A stretch of 64,000 nucleotides of DNA from Galeruca laticollis (Eukaryota; Arthropoda; Insecta; Coleoptera; Chrysomelidae): positions 45,066,951-45,130,950 of the forward strand of contig OY998178.1 in assembly GCA_963921935.1 (NCBI GenBank), given 5' to 3'. Shown piece by piece: positions 9,966 to 21,843 of the stretch. Every line of letters begins with the position of its first letter. Position 1 is the stretch's first letter. The position numbers and the translations under genes were made by a program. The notes beneath the pieces were generated by a model, which worked only from the letters and a program-made list of their open reading frames with translations, was not told the DNA's origin and ran no database searches.

Positions 9966-11378
9966 CACATCCTATATCTTCACGAACACACTAGGGTAAA
10001 TATTAACATTTTTTAATGATTTTACTTCTATCCACATTTTTTTATAGATGGAGAGGAGTTGGAGAAAATGGAATTGGATACACTCTCGGGTTGCAGCTTT
10101 ATAGCGATTAAAGTGACAAAGAAGTGACAGAGCTAAATGACATGGAAATTGAGATGGAGAGTTGATATGAAGAACGACAACACCAAGAAAAGCAAGCTGA
10201 AATACAAGGGGATGAGTTTCATTCTCAATCATCTAAATACTATAGTCTATCCATCTAAGCAACGGAGTGCTCGAAAATATTGTCACCGATAGTGTACTTG
10301 ATCTGCCAAAGGAATTTCACCGACCGCGCCGGTTGCAGTTAAATTCGATTGGCCGGCGTAAGGCACGTTTTGATCACGCATCAATCGTTGTTTGGCTTGT
10401 ACAAATTTTGCCAACACTAATTGCCGCTAACCACTTTGGAAAGCAGGGTTGATTAAAACGAAATTTTTGATAATAAAACCATTCATTGTAATTTCGAAAA
10501 GAACATTTTTCTGCCTTTCACTGAATGCGTTTCTTAATGTGTGTGTAGTTTGTCGAGTTTTTCCTTAGCATAATTAATTGTTATTCTAAAAATGTTTTAT
10601 GCTCTTTTCAAGTCAAGGTATGCCCAAATGAAAATTTTGAGATGAATTCGTCTTGTTTCATCATTAGAGAGGTATTTTAACTCGCTAAAGTTTGTTGGCA
10701 ACGTTACAGACGATAGAAGGTGGTGCCATGTGCTTATACAAAGTTTTATTAATAGATATGAAAATAAACTCGGCCACCTTTCTGCCAGATTCCAGACATT
10801 TGCAAATACGTATCGGCAGAGGCGTAGAAATATATTTATTAACATAATACATCTAATTTTAACGGGAAATTAAAATTCATGTAAACAATTAAGAAACATT
10901 TTCATAGCGCATTTAAAAAAATATTCAGGTACAAGTTTGCAAATTCGAAACCACGCATTTGTGATAATTTTCAAAATAGGCTGTTGACAAGAAAATATCT
11001 GATAACCATGTACTAATTATATCTATTTTAAGGCTAGCGTTATCTTTAAATAATAAACCTACACTTTTTTCATTCGTCACAATTCAAATTATGAAACATG
11101 GAAACCAAGCAACCGATTGTCTTCTACACAAGACTAGCTACATACACATGTATACTACAACATTTTTTGCGATGGGCGAGATATAGTGTGAAGTCAGTGG
11201 AAATAACTTGAATCACATCTAAATAAATACACACGTTATATAATTTTCACTTAAATAACTTTCTGAAAAAATTCGGTATGGGGTAAGCTCACCAGTCTGT
11301 GCCAGCGTTCCAATAAATGCTAGTTGAATTTGATTTGATAAGCTTGTGTTTATTTTATTGTGCCTTATGCTACCTCTA
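9966..11378. other. No gene seen
   Basis: A 61-codon frame at 10267-10452 in a locally GC-richer patch has no recognisable motif. Other frames are short and on the antisense of nothing known. Confidence 0.4.
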
Positions 11379-13511
11379 TTAAGCTGGACCCCCCACCATC
11401 GCGAATCAAGTTCGCAACAAGTCAAAAATTTAGTGCTATTTAGGTGTTAATTTAGTACCCTGGTCCAAATTTCAGTGCTCAAACCGTTTAGCAGAAAATC
11501 GCGTGAAAATGGGGGTGGTCCAGCTGGTTCGTCTAACGAATTTTAGAGCGCAGCACGCTCTCTTTCCCGTATAAATTATTCAATTCCACGTGATGCAGGT
11601 AGCACTTAATTCTGTAATAGTATTTTTTCGAATGTACGATGCTTAAAGAATATTTTAGTACCATAATCTTGCGGGCACCAAATTCTTTAACGATCGTCTA
11701 GCGAATTTTAGAGCGTGGCACGCTCTCTTTCCCGTATAAATTATTTAATTCCACGTGATGCAGGTAGCACTACATTCTGTAATTGTATTTTTTCGAAAGT
11801 ACGATGCTTAAAGAATATTTTAGTACCATAATCTTGCGAGCACCAAATTCTTTAACGATCGTCTAACGAATTTTAGAGCGCGGCACGCTCTCTTTCCCGT
11901 ATAAATTATTCATTTCTACGTGATGCAGGTAGCACTAAATTATGTAAATGTTTTTTTCGAAAGTACGATACTTGAAGAATATTTGAGTACCATAATCATG
12001 CGAGCACCAAATTCTTTAACGATCGTCTAACGAATTTTAGAGCGTGGCACGCTCTCTTTCCCGTATAAATTATTTAATTCCACGTGATGCAGGAAGCACT
12101 ACATTCCGTAATTGTATTTTTTCGAAAATACGATGCTTAAGGAATATTTTAGTACCATAATCATGCGAGCTCCAAATTCTTTAACGATCGTCTAACGAAT
12201 TTTAGTGCGCGGTACGCCTTCTTTCCCATATAAACTATTTAATTCCACGTAATGCAGGTAGCACTAAATTTTGTGATTGTATATTATAGAAAGTACGATG
12301 CTTAAAGAATATTTTAGTACCATAATCTTGCGAGCACCAAATTCTTTAACGATTGTCTAACGAATTTTAGAGCGCGGCACGCTCTCTTTCCCGTATAAAT
12401 TATTTAATTCCACGTGATACAGGTAGCACTAAATTCTGTAATTGTATTTTTTCGAAAGTACGATGCTTAAGGAATATTTTAGTACCATAATCTTGCGACC
12501 ACCAAATTCTTTAACGATCGTCTAATGAATTTTAGAGCGCGGTACGCTCTGTTTCCCATATAAACTATTTAATTCCACGTAATGCAGGTAGCACTAAATT
12601 TTGTGATTGTATATTTTCGAAAGTACGATACTTAAAGAATATTTTAGTACCATAATCTTACGAGCACCAAATTCTTTAACGATCGTCTAACGAATTTTAG
12701 AGCGCGGCACGCTCTCTTTCCCCTATAAATTATTTAATTCCACGTGATGCAGGTAGCACTAAATTCTGTAATTGTATATTTTTGAAAGTACGATGCTTAA
12801 GGAATATTTTAGTACCATAACCTTGCGAGCACCAAATTCTTTAACGATCTTCTAACGAATTCTAGAGCGCGGTAGGCTCTCTTTCCCATATAAACTATTT
12901 AATTCCACGTAATGCAGGTAGCACTCGATTTTGTGATTGTATATTTTCGAAAGTAAGATACTTAAAGAATATTTTAGTACCATACTCTTACGAGCACCAA
13001 ATTCTTTAACGATCGTCTAACGAATTTTGGAGCGCGGTACGCTCTCTTTCCCATATAAACTATTTATTTCCACGTGATGCAGGTAGCACCAAATTCTGTC
13101 ATTGTATGTTTTCGAAAGTACGATGGTCAAGGAATATTTAAGTAAAATAATCTTGCGAGTGCCGAATTATTTAACGATCGTCTAACGAATTTTAGAGCGC
13201 GGGGCCCACGTTCCCCAGATAAATTATATTATTTAAAGCATGTTATATTTTGTCAATTTTTTAACGTTATCTTAGAGCACTTAATTAGCACTAAATTATA
13301 GTATATTTGTCGTTTATACTGGATCACCATTATTTTCTGGTATGGGGGGTCCAGCTTAATGGCAAGCTGGACCTCCCCATTTTTCACGCGTTTTCCTGCT
13401 AAACTGTTTGAGCACTAAAATTCGGACTAGGGTACTAAATAAGCACCTAAATAGCACTAAATCTTTGACTGGTTGCGAACTTGATTTGCGATGGTGGGGG
13501 GTCCAGCTTAA
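11379..13511. mobile_element. Satellite-bearing inverted-repeat element (non-autonomous DNA transposon)
   Basis: The block starts TTAAGCTGGACCCCCCACC and ends with the exact inverse. The arms (about 11379-11530 and 13360-13511) are roughly 150-base inverted repeats that share the order of their details, and each ends inside with a second GGTCCAGCT motif. TTAA sits at both outer edges and TA lies outside both; either could be the target duplication. Between the arms lies a 165-bp tandem array and no protein frame. An extra copy of the terminal motif at about 13345-13356 suggests nesting or an internal end duplication. It is a MITE-like element that amplified a satellite. Confidence 0.82.
11528..13235. 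repeat. 165-bp tandem satellite, about ten monomers
   Basis: The landmark TAACGATCG recurs at 11688, 11853, 12017, 12182, 12347, 12512, 12677, 12842, 13007 and 13172, a spacing of 164-165. Each monomer carries the short palindrome GAGCGCGGCACGCTC and a CACGTG or CACGTA site. From the fifth monomer on, two types tend to alternate: CCCGTATAAATTATTT with CACGTG, and CCCATATAAACTATTT with CACGTA, pointing to a dimer-level repeat. The first and last monomers are partial. Confidence 0.93.
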
Positions 13512-14336
13512 TAGTGGTCCTTGTGCTGTCAAAATTAGGAAATAATTCCATTCTAAAGTCACAATTGCGATCAACATTGTGATTTGTCAAATCAGTAGCA
13601 TGTAGCACAGTGAAAATTTGAGAAGGTAAGAGATTTGTCGCTATTACGTTTGATAAGATAACACTAAATGTACATCTATTGTAATCCTATTTGATATAAA
13701 AGCTTTTTGAGATGTAACGTTATTTGATGATGCGTAATGACTTAAATTTTAACTGGTTAGTGATATTGAGGTATTTGAATGAGAATAATGATCAAAGAGA
13801 GGGTGGCAAACTCTGGAATATGTTTCACCATTTTTTACCATTGTTTGCCTTTTATTGGCACTTATTGGTACCTTAGATGTTCTAATGTTTGACAGTTGTA
13901 TCCCTAGGTACTAAACATTCACTTTTTCACACATGTCATAAACAAAAAAACCGAAATTTGAATACAAAAAGAAGAATATGGAGGAGGCACTTCGTTATAT
14001 TGTGAGTGGCAAGTATACTCTTAAACCAAGGTGAATCTATAATCGGCATAGGTGAGTTAAGTTAAAATTTTACCTTATGTAATAGGGATGTCTCAGGTAG
14101 TAACCGTCAAGGGATTATCGGCATTCCCGGAATACGTAATTTTGACGATGATGCAAAGGGGTGCTTATGCTAATACCGTGAATAGGATATTTGTTGTAAT
14201 AGAATTTCAAGACAATAAGCCAATAAATGTTCTGTTAACGCGACTGCCCTAATAGTTTACTCTGGCGGGGGTAGGGAATAGGCAGAGGTTTTATTAGAAT
14301 TCTATCTTAACAAATATTTTACGGGTTGTATTTTAT
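13512..14336. other. No gene seen
   Basis: No frame or repeat in this stretch was recognised. Confidence 0.4.
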
Positions 14337-15682
14337 TTGTCTTCGAACTATTGTACAACAAAGATAGAAATTAAGTGTGAAGTTATGTTAAGTGAGAAGG
14401 GCAAAACTCTTCTAGTGGTAAACCGTGGAAAATTTCTAAAATGTAGAACGATGGCATCTGACAAAACTTATTGGCGTTGTACAGCAAAAATGTGCAAAGC
14501 AAAACTATATACCGTGGGCGAAAATAAAATTGTGGGAAGTGAATTAGTGCATAATCATGAAGTGGATAGTACTCTCGATAGACAAAAACTAAGTAACAAC
14601 GTGAAAAGAAAGGATGTTGAAGATATTTCTGAGAGACCGATGAAGTTAATCCATAAAGAGTTGAAAAACTGTCCTGAATTGGTGAGCAATCTGTCGTTAA
14701 AGGACTTGGATTATACAAGAAAGGAATATTTATTCTGCACGTCGTACGTTCTTGCATCCTCTACCAAAAAATATTCAAGATGTACATGAAGCGTTAATAT
14801 GTCTGGACATCAAAACATTACAATAGGACAGTTCTCTGCTAGTCAACGATACTGACAATAATATTGTTATATTTTCTTGTTTTCTAAATTTAAATTTTCT
14901 GTGTTCCTCTGACGTGATTTATATGGACGGAACTTTCCAATATTGAGTGCAATACTTTTATCAATTTTTCACTCTGCATGCGTATAGAAATGGACAGTAT
15001 GTGCCAGAAGTGTTCGTTTTATTACCTTCTAAGACCAAAGATGTTTACGAGAAATTATTCCTGTACATTATGTCACAATGTAATAGGTTTTAACTTTGTT
15101 TAAATCCAAAAAAATTACTATTGACTTTGAGATTGTCATACATCTGAAATAAGAGGCTGCCTTTTTCATTTAAAGCAAGCTTGGTATCGTAGAATTATGC
15201 AGCTTGGTTTGTCTGTCCATTATTTTGAATCAGATATTGTAAAATGGCTCAAACATTTGTTCGGTCTACCGTTTGTCGATCCGCTTCAAGTATCTGAAAT
15301 ATTTTGTTTTCATTTAATGCCAGATAAACCAAAAAAAATTTCAGTGACTGAATTTTCTAATTATTTGGTCCAACATTATATTGATGAGGAATCTAAGTTT
15401 CCCTCCATAATATAGGCAGTAATGTCATCAAGTGTTATACGTTCCACTAACGCATGTGAATCCTTTCATACAAATTTTAATAAAAGCTTTTATTCCTCGC
15501 ATCCTAATGTGTTCACTTTTATTGACTTACTTTTAACTTATCAAACAAATACATATATTAAAATAAGAAGCGCTAATAATAATATTAATAAACCTCTTTA
15601 TGAGAAAGCGAAGAAGAAACAGATATTTTTAGATCAACAAATACATCTATATAAAACCAATGTAATAGACTTAAAAACTTAA
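14337..15682 (+). pseudogene. Mutator-like (MULE) transposase relic with FLYWCH finger
   Basis: The first frame (14337-14787) is a FLYWCH zinc finger: VNRGKFLKCRTMASDKTYWRC, CKAKLYT and VHNHEV give the F..YW.C...C...H.H pattern, followed by a helical linker. Further along, YMDGTFQY (near 14922) and VFVLLPSKTKDVYEKL match the start of the MULE DDE domain, whose first catalytic Asp is in DGTF. GCLFHLKQAWYRRI (about 15150-15195) is the family's C-H-helix block, and RSTNACESFHTNFN (15428-15475) matches its C-terminal NN..E.fH motif. Stops and shifts separate the pieces. FLYWCH-MULE genes of this type are common in insects. Confidence 0.85.
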
Positions 15683-15889
15683 AACTTAATTTTGTGTTTA
15701 TCTTGTTGCGCGCAATTCGGCTCCTGAATTTGGTGTTCTTACTCATATACAGGTAGAAAATGACCGCTGCGCGCAACTCATTCCTGTCCTCTATAATCAA
15801 CGAATGAAATTTTGTTATAAAGACAAGTAGAAAATGGTTTAATCTTTCGAATTAATTTATGTTGCCAGTAATTTTTCATTATTTCCAGA
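15683..15889. other. Short gap with two GCGCGCAA boxes
   Basis: Two similar boxes (TTGCGCGCAATTCGGCTCC and CTGCGCGCAACTCATTCC) lie about 65 bases apart in direct order. Too little to call; they may be the remains of an element end. Confidence 0.3.
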
Positions 15890-17511
15890 ATGGGTTCGTC
15901 GTCTACCATACGAGAGAGAAATGAATTAATGCTAGTAAACTGGATAAAAGAACTGGCTTTACGCGGATTTCCAGTTGTCAATTGGGACTTGCTAGCTTCA
16001 GTTGTAAAATCGTCAAAGAGATGAACTTGCCCTACAAACTTACAGAGGGCTGTCCAGGCAGGAAATGGCTAAAGTTGTTTCTGCATAGGCATACATATAT
16101 TGCTCAAAGAACGGTGAAAGAGTTAACACGAAATAGAGCGGTTCTAACACCAGAAGCTATTAGAAATTGGTTTAACCAAGTATGTACCTATCTGGAAGGT
16201 TGTAATCTCTTGGAGGTACTGAAATGTCCGGATAGGATTTTCAATATAGATGAAAGCTGATTCATGCTTTGCCCCAAAGGAGAAAATGTGCTTCTTGTAA
16301 AGGGGCAAAAAAACGTATACAAAATCTGCGGCAACCATAAAGAAAACATTACAGTTTTAATTGAAACCCATGCTGCTGGTGACATTACTCCATCGCTTGT
16401 AGTATATGTTGATAAACGGCTACTGAAAGGTCTTACAGAAAACATTCCTGATGGATGGGCTTTGGCCAAATCAGACAAAAGATGGATAACTGGTGAAGTT
16501 TTTTACGAATACATTGCGCAAACATTTTTCATCCATGGTTGCAGAAGAAACAAATTTCCCGTCCAGTTATTCTTTTCTTAGATGGCCATCGATCACACTT
16601 AATGCATCATTTTTCTAAACTATGTAGTGAAATAGGTATCGTGATAATTGCCCTTAATCCAAATGCGACTCACGTTATTGAATCCCTTGAGGTAGCCGTA
16701 TTTGGACCGCTTAAGAAAAAGTGGTCACAAGAAGTTCATCGTTCGAAGGTTGAGAAATATGCCGTTTATGTAACTTTCGGAAATGTCGGCTATACCCATT
16801 TGACGAAGAAGCAGTGGACTATTCAAAATGTGGATAAAAAGAACCTTTTGCCACAAGCTATACAATATTCTGAGAAACATTGATATGTAGAAATCCTCAT
16901 TGGCGATGAATTAGTGACCTTAATCGCAAATAAGGAATTAGATACCATTGCCGGAAATCAAGCTCTATACAACCTATGGTACAAGAGCAAGCATATCAGT
17001 GGTAGCAGAGGTGAAGAAAATATATCGACACCTTCAAAAATATTTCCAACATCGTCTAGTGCGCCCAACACCAGCATTGTGGCTCCTCCTCCTATTTCTC
17101 CAGAAAGACCATTCAAAGGATGAGATTACACCAACTAAGCTGGCAAGGATTTTATCACCATCAACAGGGGGTCAAGATGTTCCCACGCTATTTAAGGAAA
17201 ACATCTACTGGCTAGACACTTCCAAAAAGAAAACAACCATGAGACAAATAAAGTTACCAGCTGTGGTCACATCGGAAAAATGGAGAAGGTATGAGAAAGA
17301 TCGGCGCAAAAAAAAAGTCGAAGCAGAAACGTTGAAGGGGGAGAGAGAAAAAGAAACTGAAAATAATCAGTCCAGTTCTAAACGAAAAAAAAATGTAGTC
17401 TTGTCAGATTCATCGGAAAATGTTCCACTGTTATCTGGAGAAGTAGATGGCGATGATTGGGATCAGGATAGCAGTGAGTCAGACGAGAATGCAGAAAATA
17501 GTCCGTTGTGA
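15890..17511 (+). pseudogene. pogo/Tigger-like transposase relic
   Basis: pogo-like transposases carry an N-terminal CENP-B-type DNA-binding region and a DDE_1 catalytic domain. Here a Met at 15890 opens a helix-turn-helix-like piece, then GCPGRKWLKLFLHRH and ...RIFNIDES (catalytic Asp). A TGA at 16259 interrupts the Gly-Phe that normally follows. FLDGHRSHLMHHF holds the second Asp (about 16575). The third position, usually Asp in TH.LQPLDV, reads THVIESLEVAVF, so Glu replaces Asp. A C-terminal acidic Ser-rich tail ends at 17511. Frame changes lie near 16010, 16530 and 17110 and a stop at 16883. No terminal repeats were found. Confidence 0.85.
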
Positions 17512-19435
17512 AGCAGGTTTATCAGCTTACACTTATACAAAGAAACAAATTCAAGTAGAGATTTGGGTGCTATAACAGATATGCCCTTATAACTGTCGGA
17601 CATAATACCGAACTAATAAAGCAATTATCGTAGCACAATTTTCTTCACGTTCAAAGTTAGAATAAAGTGTTTCACTTTTAAAACATTCCTAATAAAAGTT
17701 TTTGTTCTTATTTAAATTACGGTTTCTTTGATTTGTAATCATTTGTTATGAAGTTTCATAAAATAAAAGGTATTTGCTGGGTGTTCCATTATCTTAAAAC
17801 TTTTGGAGCCCCTGGTATATTCATTCACATTAGATTTGACTATTAAAGTTAAGTTCTTCGGTGAATTTGTTTCTGACATAACTATCTCTCTAGGAAACAA
17901 CGTCTGTCAATTTGGACTAAGTTTTAAATTAAAATTAATCATAAATTTAAACGCTGACAAACTGTTTGAACGAAATATTAAAAAAAAAACATTTATTAGA
18001 ACAGCAAATTCGGTGTTAATTCCTTTAGGTGAAAAATCCAAGGTTATGCCGCCAGGGTTACGAAAAACCCACTATGCATAGTTAAGACAATAGGAACTGC
18101 TTTGAATTAGCAAAATTGTAAGTATTCGAAACGGTGTCGTCATTTAATAAAAGTGAACTGCTTTGATAATCTTGGAGAAAATGAGAGATAGATAAGAATA
18201 GCCCATTGCTATGTTCCAAATTTATAATGATTTGAGAATTCTCCTGTCATTTGAAATTGAATAATTTTTCTCAACTCCAATTTATCCTGCTTTGAGTTTC
18301 CTTACTGAATCTTGAATTAGGTGCCAAACATTTTTTTCTTACTTACCAGGAGTTTTTCAAAAATTCTCGCTTACCTGAAAAGAAAAAAAAATTAATTGTC
18401 ATTCGAATGGCTACTTTATAGCAGAAGATTTCAACATTTTAAATATTTAGGTATTAAAAAAGAAGCTAAAAAATAATGACGGTCTTTATAGATCCCTAGA
18501 AACTAAACAGAATAAAATTTATATAAACAAATAAATTCTATTGAAAGCGAACATCGAATTAAAAATACTAAAGTAACAGGCAGACACTAATTATTTGCAC
18601 ATTTCGATGTATTTATTTTTTATTGCCCATTTTAAACTAAGAAATGCATTAAAGAATAAAATTGGATCTGGTCCAAGACAGTTTTCTGTCGTTTAAGCCG
18701 ACAATATGAATGAAATGTAAAATTGTCACAAAAAATATTTTTACGCACCGTTACGTTACTATAATTGTCAGACGGTTACAAATGTATCAACCATTTTTGT
18801 AAAATACTCGAGTAATGAACAAGAATCATTGGCCAAGATGATTTTTACTCTAACAAGATCGGCTGGGTTTTAACTTAATGGTGAAATGTCAATATATATA
18901 CCGGGCGGCCCACCACATTCGCCTCGGTATTTCTACGAGAAATGAAGAGAGTTAGGGGAAAACATTTAGCACAGTCATATGTGGGCCCATGAGGAGCATA
19001 TTCCAAAATTATTTTGAAATATATAGGGTGATCCTCTAAAAAATAACATACCAAAGTTATATTTTTTCTTATGGAACACCCTATATTTTTTTATATTTTT
19101 AGATACTATAGACAAAATAAAGGCGAAATACTATTATATTTCCCATACTTAAAACTGACCGTTTCTGAGAAATTTAAAAATACAGACCAGAATTTGAAAA
19201 TTGTTTTCACCCTGTAACGTATAACGAGCTGCTCGTGATTGAATGTACTGCTTAGCCCAAAGGTTAAAGTTAACTAGCACATGAAATTTTTAATGCAATA
19301 TTATACAGAGTGGCGAAAAAAATTGCCTCAAAATTTGGACACACATTTAATCAAATAACTTCTTAAAGTTGAATGGAACACCCCTTATTTAGTGGCGTAA
19401 TTTTACGGAGAATTAGATTCCCTTCAAAACTATAT
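17512..19435. other. No recognised gene; Tc1-type end motifs
   Basis: A 92-codon frame at 17803-18081 has no motif I know. At 19018-19090 the boxes TATAGGGTGATCC and GGAACACCCTATA face each other, about 70 bases apart, like the ends of a tiny Tc1/IS630-type MITE. Further ACAGAGTGG and CACCCTG boxes at about 19210-19320 suggest more such ends nested here. Confidence 0.4.
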
Positions 19436-21044
19436 TAGGTTTCACTATACCTATCTCTTCCGCTTTTTACAAAAAAGGCGTTTTTATATTTTACTTATGA
19501 GTAATTTTTTTATCTTAAAAATGAAACACACTGTATTGTAATGAAAAGCTTAAAAAGCGTTTTAAAAACCTTTTTATTAAGGAATACGTAGATTCGCTAG
19601 AAGCACAAGTTTAAATTTTTGGAAATACGGTGTATCTAAAGTAAAATGCAGGCAAATGTAAAAACTCAAATTTATTGCCATTTCTGAAATATTAATGCAT
19701 TCTTCAAAATAAGAAGATGCGGCGAAATATGTTAAGTTCGCTTTATATTGAAATAAATACCAAAATTACAATATTGGGTCAATAAAAACATACATTTACG
19801 ATTTCCTCTGAAACTTTCAATAATAGTAGGCTTTGGCCTAGATGACGTTAATTATTATTATGAAACAAAAAGTATTTGACAGTGACACAACTTGTTAATC
19901 GAACCACTATCATTGTTTTAATTAGTTAAAAATTATTGTCTTTATGAAATATTGTAAAATGAGAACTTATCCCCAGGAAGAACGAATTGATATGATTTTG
20001 ATAATCGGTGAGTGTGAAGAAAATTGTTTATTAGCGTCAAAGGTATCCTAACAGGAGTAATCCTAACAAGCGGTTACTGGAAATGAGGAAAATGAATATT
20101 TAGTTGAACACCCTCACACAAGTCAGCGGAAAATATGTGAAACAACTGAAATAAGCGGACAGAGTAACCAAAGAATAATTAGAAAGTACAAATTCCACCC
20201 GTATCGCATTCAACTACATCAACAGCTTTTTGAAGAAGATTATGATCGACGACTGAATTTTTGTTCATGGGTTTTAGAAGAGTTTGGTGATGAAGAAAAT
20301 CTTTTTGATTATGTGCTTTTTTCCGATGAGTCAACTTTTCATAACAACGAATTAGTTAACAGACATAACTTTCACTATTATAGTAACGAAAAATCTAATA
20401 TTTTTAAAACCCTTGATCACCAGCACATATGGTCTGTTAATGTGTGGAGTGGAATAATTGGAACGCGAGTAGTAGGTCCTTACTTTTTTGATGGTCACTT
20501 AAACGGCGAAATGTTTCTCGGATTTATTAGGGATAATTTGCCTGCGCTGTTGGGAAGTATACCTATCAATATTCGTCAACGGATGTGGATGCAGCTAGAT
20601 GGTGCTCCTGCACACTTTGATAGACGTGTTAGAAACGAGTTAGATCGACAATATCCAAATAGATGGATAGGACGAGGAAGTCCACAGAACTGGCCAGCCA
20701 GGTCTCTGGACCTACAAGTCCCGACTTTTTTTTATGGGGATATATCAAAAATATTGTTCACGATACACCGCCAACGACACCTCAGGATATGAAAGTACGA
20801 ATAAGAAATGCGTTTCATTCCATACCGCAAAATATATTATCCAGAGTTCAGCACTCATTTCAAGAAAGAGTTCGCCTATACATCGAGAATAATAGACACC
20901 ATTTTGAGCATTTATTACAATAATAAACTATTTAAGATTCTTAATTTTTCGATAAAATGACTTCAAAAATGCTTTTTTGCTTTTCATTACAATACAGTGT
21001 GTTTTTTGTAAAAAGCGGAAGAGATAGGTATAGGAAACCCTAAG
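19436..21044 (+). mobile_element. Tc1/IS630-type transposon relic with inverted ends
   Basis: The string ACCTATCTCTTCCGCTTTTT at about 19448-19475 returns inverted at 21005-21035, and ACACTGTATTGTAATGAAAA (about 19527-19550) returns inverted near 20980-21000, the left arm holding an extra insert of about 45 bases. These arms flank the transposase relic at 19959-20923. Outermost ends and a TA duplication could not be fixed. Confidence 0.65.
19959..20923 (+). pseudogene. Tc1/IS630-type transposase relic (DDE_3)
   Basis: The N-terminal part begins MRTYPQEERIDMILI at 19959 in one frame; the rest follows in shifted frames. LFSDESTFHNNELVNRHNFH (from 20316) has the first catalytic Asp. VNVWSGIIGTRVVGPYFFDG is the typical middle block. 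MWMQLDGAPAHFDRRV has the second Asp, and WIGRGSPQNWPARS leads to the third; a one-base shift falls there, so SPDFFLWGYIKN is read in the next frame (20663-20923). It is the same family as the transposase at 38594-39715. Confidence 0.87.
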
Positions 21045-21843
21045 GTAGTTTTAACTGATAAGCAATTTTCATTATTTTATTTTTATTTATTTTGTTATTT
21101 CCCTTTTCGTTGAAATTCCAAGGAGTAGGCATCAGATTGAGGCCTTGGAATTAGCCGAAGGGGGTGATTCGTTGCGTAGAGTAGGCGGATTGAGACTACG
21201 GAATCGGGTCACTTCTTAGATTAATGAAAGGATAAACGAATCCCCCCTCTTGATACTGGCTTCAAAGTGGAAGCCGAAACGTATGAAAAAACTGCAAATT
21301 TCCAACGCGGTTCAACCCGTGAACCAAGTTCATTTCTTCATAACTCTAATCGCGGAAACCTTACCGAACCTTAGCGAACATTTCCGTCTTAGAGGCAAAG
21401 ATTCCTGCTTTGTAGCGTCGGTTTCGGTTGTGGTTGTTTAAAATGATTTTACGATATTAATCTAGTGCAAGTTTAGTGTTATAATTATTTTTATTATTAT
21501 ATTATCTCATAACAGCCTTAATGTGGTTAATATTGCTGCTAATTTGAATGTCAATTTTCCCTGACTGATGCCATGTGATGAGTTCTTCAATCTTATGTTC
21601 TACATAAAGGAAAATAATTTCACATTGGATGTAAGTACATTATTGTCTCTTCATTGATGGAGAATAATCCCCTTTTTTCCTCTATTTGTAGCATCCCTGA
21701 TGATGAGTACGAACGTTTTCGAAAGCTTGGATAAAACCAATAAAGAATTCTCGTTTTCCCTGTTGCTGCATTCCCCAATATTTCTGAGTTATTTGGCTCT
21801 TAGACTATTTTGCTTTTGTGGAGAGTAAGTCCACTATGATTCC
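21045..21843. other. Retroelement 3'-tail-like sequence, no gene
   Basis: At 21250-21285 a hairpin GGCTTC/GAAGCC is followed by GAAACG, and at 21697-21730 CTGATGA is followed by a short hairpin and GAAAGCTTGG. These resemble tails found after Penelope-like and other insect retroelement ORFs. The first lacks the ribozyme core (see rejected list). No protein frame was recognised. Confidence 0.4.

Noticed and set aside
10267..10452. Small gene in a GC-richer patch
   Set aside because: No homology recognised, no clear start context and only 61 codons; left as unassigned.
11528..13235. CRISPR array
   Set aside because: Units repeat over their full 165-bp length without unique spacers, and the context is a eukaryotic transposon.
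21250..21285. Hammerhead ribozyme at the GGCTTC/GAAGCC hairpin followed by GAAACG
   Set aside because: The essential CTGANGA core before the hairpin reads TTGATAC, changed at three positions; kept only as a tail-like motif.
21697..21730. Hammerhead ribozyme at CTGATGA ... GAAAGC
   Set aside because: The core and GAAA are present but the stem between them pairs poorly and no cleavage triplet or stem I was found.
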